Shown here piece by piece: positions 13,444 to 16,377 of a DNA stretch of 16,377 nucleotides. Position 1 is the stretch's first letter, and every line of letters starts with the position of its first letter. The DNA is from DASPWW01 sp035461345 (lineage in GTDB: Bacteria > Actinomycetota > Thermoleophilia > Solirubrobacterales > 70-9): the NCBI GenBank assembly GCA_035461345.1, contig DATHVJ010000079.1, positions 1-16,377 on the forward strand. The letters run 5' to 3'. A program made the translations under genes and the position numbers. The notes below the pieces were generated by a model, which saw only the letters and a list, made by a program, of their open reading frames with translations, searched no databases and was not told the origin of the DNA.

Positions 13444-14266
13444 ATGGTGGACCAGGAGCAGGTCGACCTGAGCACGGTGAAGCAGGGCCAGCAGCGGACC
13501 TGGTCGGAGGGGGACTTCTCGGTCATCGCGACGGCTCAGCAGATCGTCGGCGAGAGCCTGTGCGAGACGGTCGACGTCTTCCCGGGCGACCGGGTGCTGG
13601 ATGTGGCGTGCGGAAGCGGGAACACGGCGATCGCCGCGGCGCGTCGGTTCGCGGAGGTGACCGGAGTCGACTACGTCCCGGCGCTGCTCGATCGGACCCT
13701 GGAGCGAGCGGCGGCGGAGCGGCTCGAGATCAAGCTCGTGGAGGGAGACGCCGAGGCGCTGCCGTTCGGCGACGGCGTGTTCGACTGCGTGCTGTCCACG
13801 TTCGGGGCGATGTTCGCCCCCGACCAGGAGCGCGCCGCGGCCGAGCTGCTGCGGGTGTGCCGGCCCGGCGGACGGGTCGGTGGCGAACTGGACGCCGCAG
13901 AGCTTCGTCGGCAGGATGTTCCTGACGACGGCCTCGCACCTCATGTCCGATGGGCCGCCGCCCGGAGTAAAGCCCCCGCCGCTGTGGGGAACCGAGGAGC
14001 GGCTGCGGGAGCTGTTCGGGGACGGGATCATCGATCTCGTGGTGGAGCGTCGCGAGTGCGTGTTCCGCTATCGCTCCCCCGAGCCTTGGCTGGAGTTCTT
14101 TCGCGCGTGCTTCGGCCCCACCAAGGTGGCGTTCGAGTCGCTCGGGGACGAGGCCGACGCGTTCGCCGAGGAGCTGCTCGGGCTCGCGCGCTCGTTCAAC
14201 AGGGGTGGGGAGCGCGCCATGATCGTCCCCGCGGAGTATGTCGAGGTACTCGCGACGCGGGCTTGA
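13444..14266 (+). pseudogene. Class I SAM-dependent methyltransferase, frameshifted
   Basis: About 274 codons once repaired. The first frame (ATG at 13444, good Shine-Dalgarno GAGGAGG) carries WSEGDFSVIATAQQIVGESL and DVFPGDRVLDVACGSGNTAI (motif I). It continues through VTGVDYVPALLDRTLERA, LVEGDAEALPFGDGVFDCVL and LLRVCRPGGRV. It is then lost at about 13876-13881. A second frame continues as VANWTPQSFVGRMFLTTASH, PPPGVKPPPLWGTEERLREL and so on to LATRA at 14266. Two missing bases (giving GGRVGVANWTP) or one extra base would rejoin them; the first fits family sequences better. 'ANWTP.GF.G.MF' is typical of this UbiE/ArsM-like group. Substrate unknown. A sequencing error is possible. Confidence 0.78.
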
Positions 14267-14284
14267 CTGGTGCCCGATCCGTCC

Positions 14285-14776
14285 CTAGCGCAGCTTGCGA
14301 TAGGTGAGGTCGAAGTCGGTCCTCCAGGTGGAGCCGTCCTCGGCGAGCTCCCAGCGGGCGGTGATCGTCCTGCCGCTATCGCCGAATGTGCCGGTGAAGC
14401 GCTGCGCGAACGGGTCGAGCGAGTCGCGCCACAGCCTCCACTCGCCGCCGGCCAGGGTCATCTCGTAGACCCTGTAGACCCCGCGCGAGTCGAAATAGTG
14501 CTGGCGGTAGGGCGCGCCCGTGTCGGCGAGCCCCTCCGCGACCGCCTCGGCGCTCGCGGGAGCGTCGCGTAACCCGATGATCGCGATCCCGTCGGGGGCT
14601 TCGGGCAGGTCCACCGTCCAACGCTGGATCAGAAACTTGCCTCCCTCGAGCCACTCGAATCTGACCCGGGCCTCCCCGGGCCACAGGGGTCCGTCGGGTG
14701 GGCCCGCCTCCATCCGCCACTCGCCGACGAGCGCGTCGAGCGGCTCGAGCGCGTGATCCCGAATGGTCTGCTCCAT
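14285..14776 (-). CDS. Lipocalin-like (DUF1579-type) beta-barrel protein
   Basis: 163 aa from the ATG at 14776, fixed by AAAGGAG 5 nt upstream; an earlier in-frame start at 14824 would add 16 unlikely residues. It opens with a helix (MEQTIRDHALEPLDALVGEW) and then alternating beta strands: EARVRFEWLEGGKFLIQRW, YRQHYFDSRGVYRVYEMTL, EWRLWRDSLDPFAQRFTGTF and TITARWELAEDG, ending in a basic LTYRKLR. This layout matches small DUF1579/heme-binding-like barrels. The ligand is unknown. Convergent with the methyltransferase gene (18-nt gap), and directly downstream of a truncated RibD/DHFR-like gene start. Confidence 0.7.
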   Translation of the reverse strand: MEQTIRDHALEPLDALVGEWRMEAGPPDGPLWPGEARVRFEWLEGGKFLIQRWTVDLPEAPDGIAIIGLRDAPASAEAVAEGLADTGAPYRQHYFDSRGVYRVYEMTLAGGEWRLWRDSLDPFAQRFTGTFGDSGRTITARWELAEDGSTWRTDFDLTYRKLR

Positions 14777-14824
14777 CGCTGCTCCTTTGGTCGCCCACCC
14801 GAATGACCGCCCGGGCGGGCACAA

Positions 14825-14922
14825 TCAATCGGCCGCCCGCGGGTACTTGAAGGTCCTCGCCTGCCGGCGCTCCATCACGCCGTCGAGCGACAGGAACTCG
14901 GTCACACGACGATCCGTCCCAT
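14825..14922 (-). pseudogene. Truncated, frameshifted start of a RibD/DHFR-like reductase gene
   Basis: A strong Shine-Dalgarno (AGGAGGAA) precedes ATG at 14922. The first codons read MGRIVV and then hit TGA. Removing two bases from the GTGTG at that point gives MGRIVVTEFLSLDGVME. This is the standard N-terminus of RibD C-terminal/dihydrofolate-reductase-like proteins ('.i.vteF.SLDGv.e'). After this the sequence departs from the family (RRQARTFKYPRAAD) and stops at 14825, about 31 codons in all against the usual 180-200. It looks like a gene whose body was deleted, leaving the start region and perhaps its promoter to serve the DUF1579-type gene 48 nt downstream. Confidence 0.6.
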
Positions 14923-15003
14923 CCGTTCCTCCTCGGTCGACGGTGTGCGTCCCACCCCTGCCGGGAAGACTGAGTTTTGAGACTATCGGCGTACGCCACC
15001 GCC

Positions 15004-15034
15004 GGCGGCCCACCGCGCGGCGGTGCGGGCCGCC
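15004..15034. repeat. Stable hairpin in the divergent intergenic region
   Basis: GGCGGCCCACCGC (15004-15016) pairs with GCGGT-GC-GGGCCGCC (15020-15034): 13 base pairs with a 2-nt bulge and a 3-nt loop. It lies between the RibD-like stub and the secreted hydrolase gene, 42 nt before the latter's ATG, so it would be in the 5' leader or act as an operator. No T-tract follows (GTTAATTAG). Confidence 0.45.
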
Positions 15035-15076
15035 GTTAATTAGACTGAGCGCCCGTCCATGACGGAGAGAGCAGGG

Positions 15077-16377
15077 ATGAGTTGGATGGCAGCGGGTAGA
15101 GGTCATCTCCTTGCGGCTGCGATCGGGGCGATGCTCGCGACCGCGGCGGTGGCCGCGTCGAGCGCGTCGGCGTCGATCGCCACCTGTCAGCCGTTCCTCG
15201 ACGACGAGCCCTGCCTGCAGCCGTTCCCGAACAACCTCTTCACGAAGAAGGCCAACACCCCGACCGGTCGCCGGGTGAAGCTCCCCGCCGACGCGATGCC
15301 AGTCAACGCCGACGGCGTTCCCGTGAGCCCCGCCGAGTGGAACCGCAACGACGGCTTCAGCCCCGGCAGCATGATCACGGTCAAGGTGCCGGGGCTCGAC
15401 GCCCCCGAGGCGCTCGCCAACACCAAGCCGGCCCCGCTCGCCAACCTGAAGCAGTACAAGCGGCCGGGCGCTCCGGTCATCGTCATCGACCAGAAGACCG
15501 GCAAGCGCCATCCGATCTGGGTCGAGCTGGACTCGAACGCGGACTCGGCCGAGAGCACCAACCTGCTGATCCACCCGGCGGTCAACTTCAAGCTCCGCCA
15601 CCGGTACATCGTCGTGCTGCGCAACCTCGAGGACATGAACGGCGCCCGGATCGAGGCTCCGCGGTGGTTCGAGCTGCTGCGCGACGGCGGCAGCATCCCG
15701 AAGGAGCTGAAGGGTCAGCGCAAGCGTTACAAGGGCATCTTCCACGCCCTCAAGGCGGCCGGCATCAAGCGCAGCTCGAGCCTGTACGAGGCGTGGAACT
15801 TTACCGTCGCAAGCCGCATCGGCCTGACCTCGCGCCTGCTCGAGATCCGCGACGACGCCTTCGCACAGCTCGGCGACCGCAACCTCGGCGACGGCTCGGT
15901 GGAGGGATCGGCGCCGCGCTTCGACGTTACGAGCGTTGAAAACAACCCGCCGGTCAGCGACGAGGATCCGCGGCCCGACCCGCGTGCGCTGAGGATCGTG
16001 CGCGGCACGGTCGAGGTTCCCTGCTATCTGGTGGAGGACGGATGTCCGCCCGGCGCGGGCTTCAACTACGACTCGCTCAAGCGCGACGCGCTGCCCACCC
16101 AGATCCCTGGCAACGTCGCCGAGGCGCCCTTCGCGTGCGTGATCCCACGCGGCGCCGCCGAAACCCCGGCCCGGGCGTCCCTGTACGGGCACGGCCTGCT
16201 GGGATCCGCGAACGAGGCGATCAACGCGGGGAACATCCGCGACATGGCGGTGGAGCACAACTTCATCTTCTGCGGCACCGACTCGTGGGGCATGTCCTCC
16301 GAGGACGTCCCCTACGACATCACCGCGCTCCAGAACCTGAACAACTTCCCGCCGGTGATCGATCGCCTCCAGCAGGG
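15077..16377 (+). CDS. Secreted lipase/hydrolase-like protein (5' part, runs off the window)
   Basis: At least 433 codons with no stop. The ATG at 15077 has GGAGAG 7 nt upstream; an in-frame ATG at 15059 is less likely. A signal peptide is evident: a basic start, the hydrophobic core LLAAAIGAMLATAAVAA, and an Ala/Ser-rich cleavage region. The mature part begins CQPFLDDEPCLQPFPNNLFT, then TPTGRRVKLP, NDGFSPGSMITVKVPG, PIWVELDSNAD, LLIHPAVNFKLRHRYIVVLR and YEAWNFTVASRIGLTSRLL. ASLYGHGLLGSANEA and FIFCGTDSWGMSSEDV follow. This is a large extracellular family whose C-terminal half is an alpha/beta-hydrolase; HGL is the likely oxyanion region, and the nucleophile elbow lies beyond the window. Related to the Lipase_bact_N group. 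Substrate unknown. Confidence 0.75.
   Translation, partial: MSWMAAGRGHLLAAAIGAMLATAAVAASSASASIATCQPFLDDEPCLQPFPNNLFTKKANTPTGRRVKLPADAMPVNADGVPVSPAEWNRNDGFSPGSMITVKVPGLDAPEALANTKPAPLANLKQYKRPGAPVIVIDQKTGKRHPIWVELDSNADSAESTNLLIHPAVNFKLRHRYIVVLRNLEDMNGARIEAPRWFELLRDGGSIPKELKGQRKRYKGIFHALKAAGIKRSSSLYEAWNFTVASRIGLTSRLLEIRDDAFAQLGDRNLGDGSVEGSAPRFDVTSVENNPPVSDEDPRPDPRALRIVRGTVEVPCYLVEDGCPPGAGFNYDSLKRDALPTQIPGNVAEAPFACVIPRGAAETPARASLYGHGLLGSANEAINAGNIRDMAVEHNFIFCGTDSWGMSSEDVPYDITALQNLNNFPPVIDRLQQ

Overview
The window is very GC-rich, has strongly GC-biased third codon positions, and lacks encoded CCA tails on its tRNAs. It carries a SigB/SigF-type stress sigma factor with partner-switching regulators, a DUF7144 membrane protein and a PRC-barrel protein. 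Together these point to a high-GC actinobacterium; a Thermoleophilia/Solirubrobacterales relative is my best guess. This is inference from gene content, with no phylogeny behind it.

Layout. 1-3040: the tail of a Gfo/Idh/MocA-type oxidoreductase, lgt, a convergent atypical SDR, tRNA-Val(UAC) and a frameshifted PfkB sugar kinase. 3133-7004: a stress-response control block with a SigB/SigF-type sigma factor. Convergent to it is an rsbV-rsbW-like pair (STAS anti-anti-sigma plus GHKL anti-sigma kinase, start/stop overlap), and divergent from that pair is a GAF-PAS-PP2C phosphatase. 7144-9865: an Mth938-domain protein and a CapA-like metallophosphatase, convergent with a frameshifted FAH-family hydrolase coupled to a DUF488 protein. 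9926-12491: an intact tRNA-Asp(GUC) followed by about 2.5 kb that ends in an exact 44-bp copy of the tRNA 3' end, the classic footprint of a tRNA-targeted integrative element. This mini-island has no integrase. It encodes a 21-residue hydrophobic peptide, a TM_helix/MscS-like membrane protein, a PRC-barrel protein and small unknown ORFs. 12492-16377: a tiny basic peptide, a DUF7144 membrane protein, a frameshifted SAM methyltransferase, a lipocalin-like DUF1579-type protein, the stub of a RibD/DHFR-like gene, and the 5' part of a large secreted lipase/hydrolase-like protein that runs off the end.

How it fits together. Three sites match the SigB/SigF promoter consensus (GTTT, 16-17 nt, GGGTA). 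They lie before rsbV (minus strand), before the Mth938-capA pair, and inside the island before the membrane-channel/PRC operon. The likely reading is that the PP2C enzyme dephosphorylates the STAS protein, which binds the RsbW-like kinase and frees the sigma factor. The sigma factor would then drive its own regulators, the neighbouring genes and the envelope-stress cargo of the island. 

Three otherwise well-conserved genes each carry one small indel (PfkB, FAH, methyltransferase), and the RibD/DHFR stub carries another. This pattern could be sequencing error or real decay, and it should be resolved before those genes are called dead.
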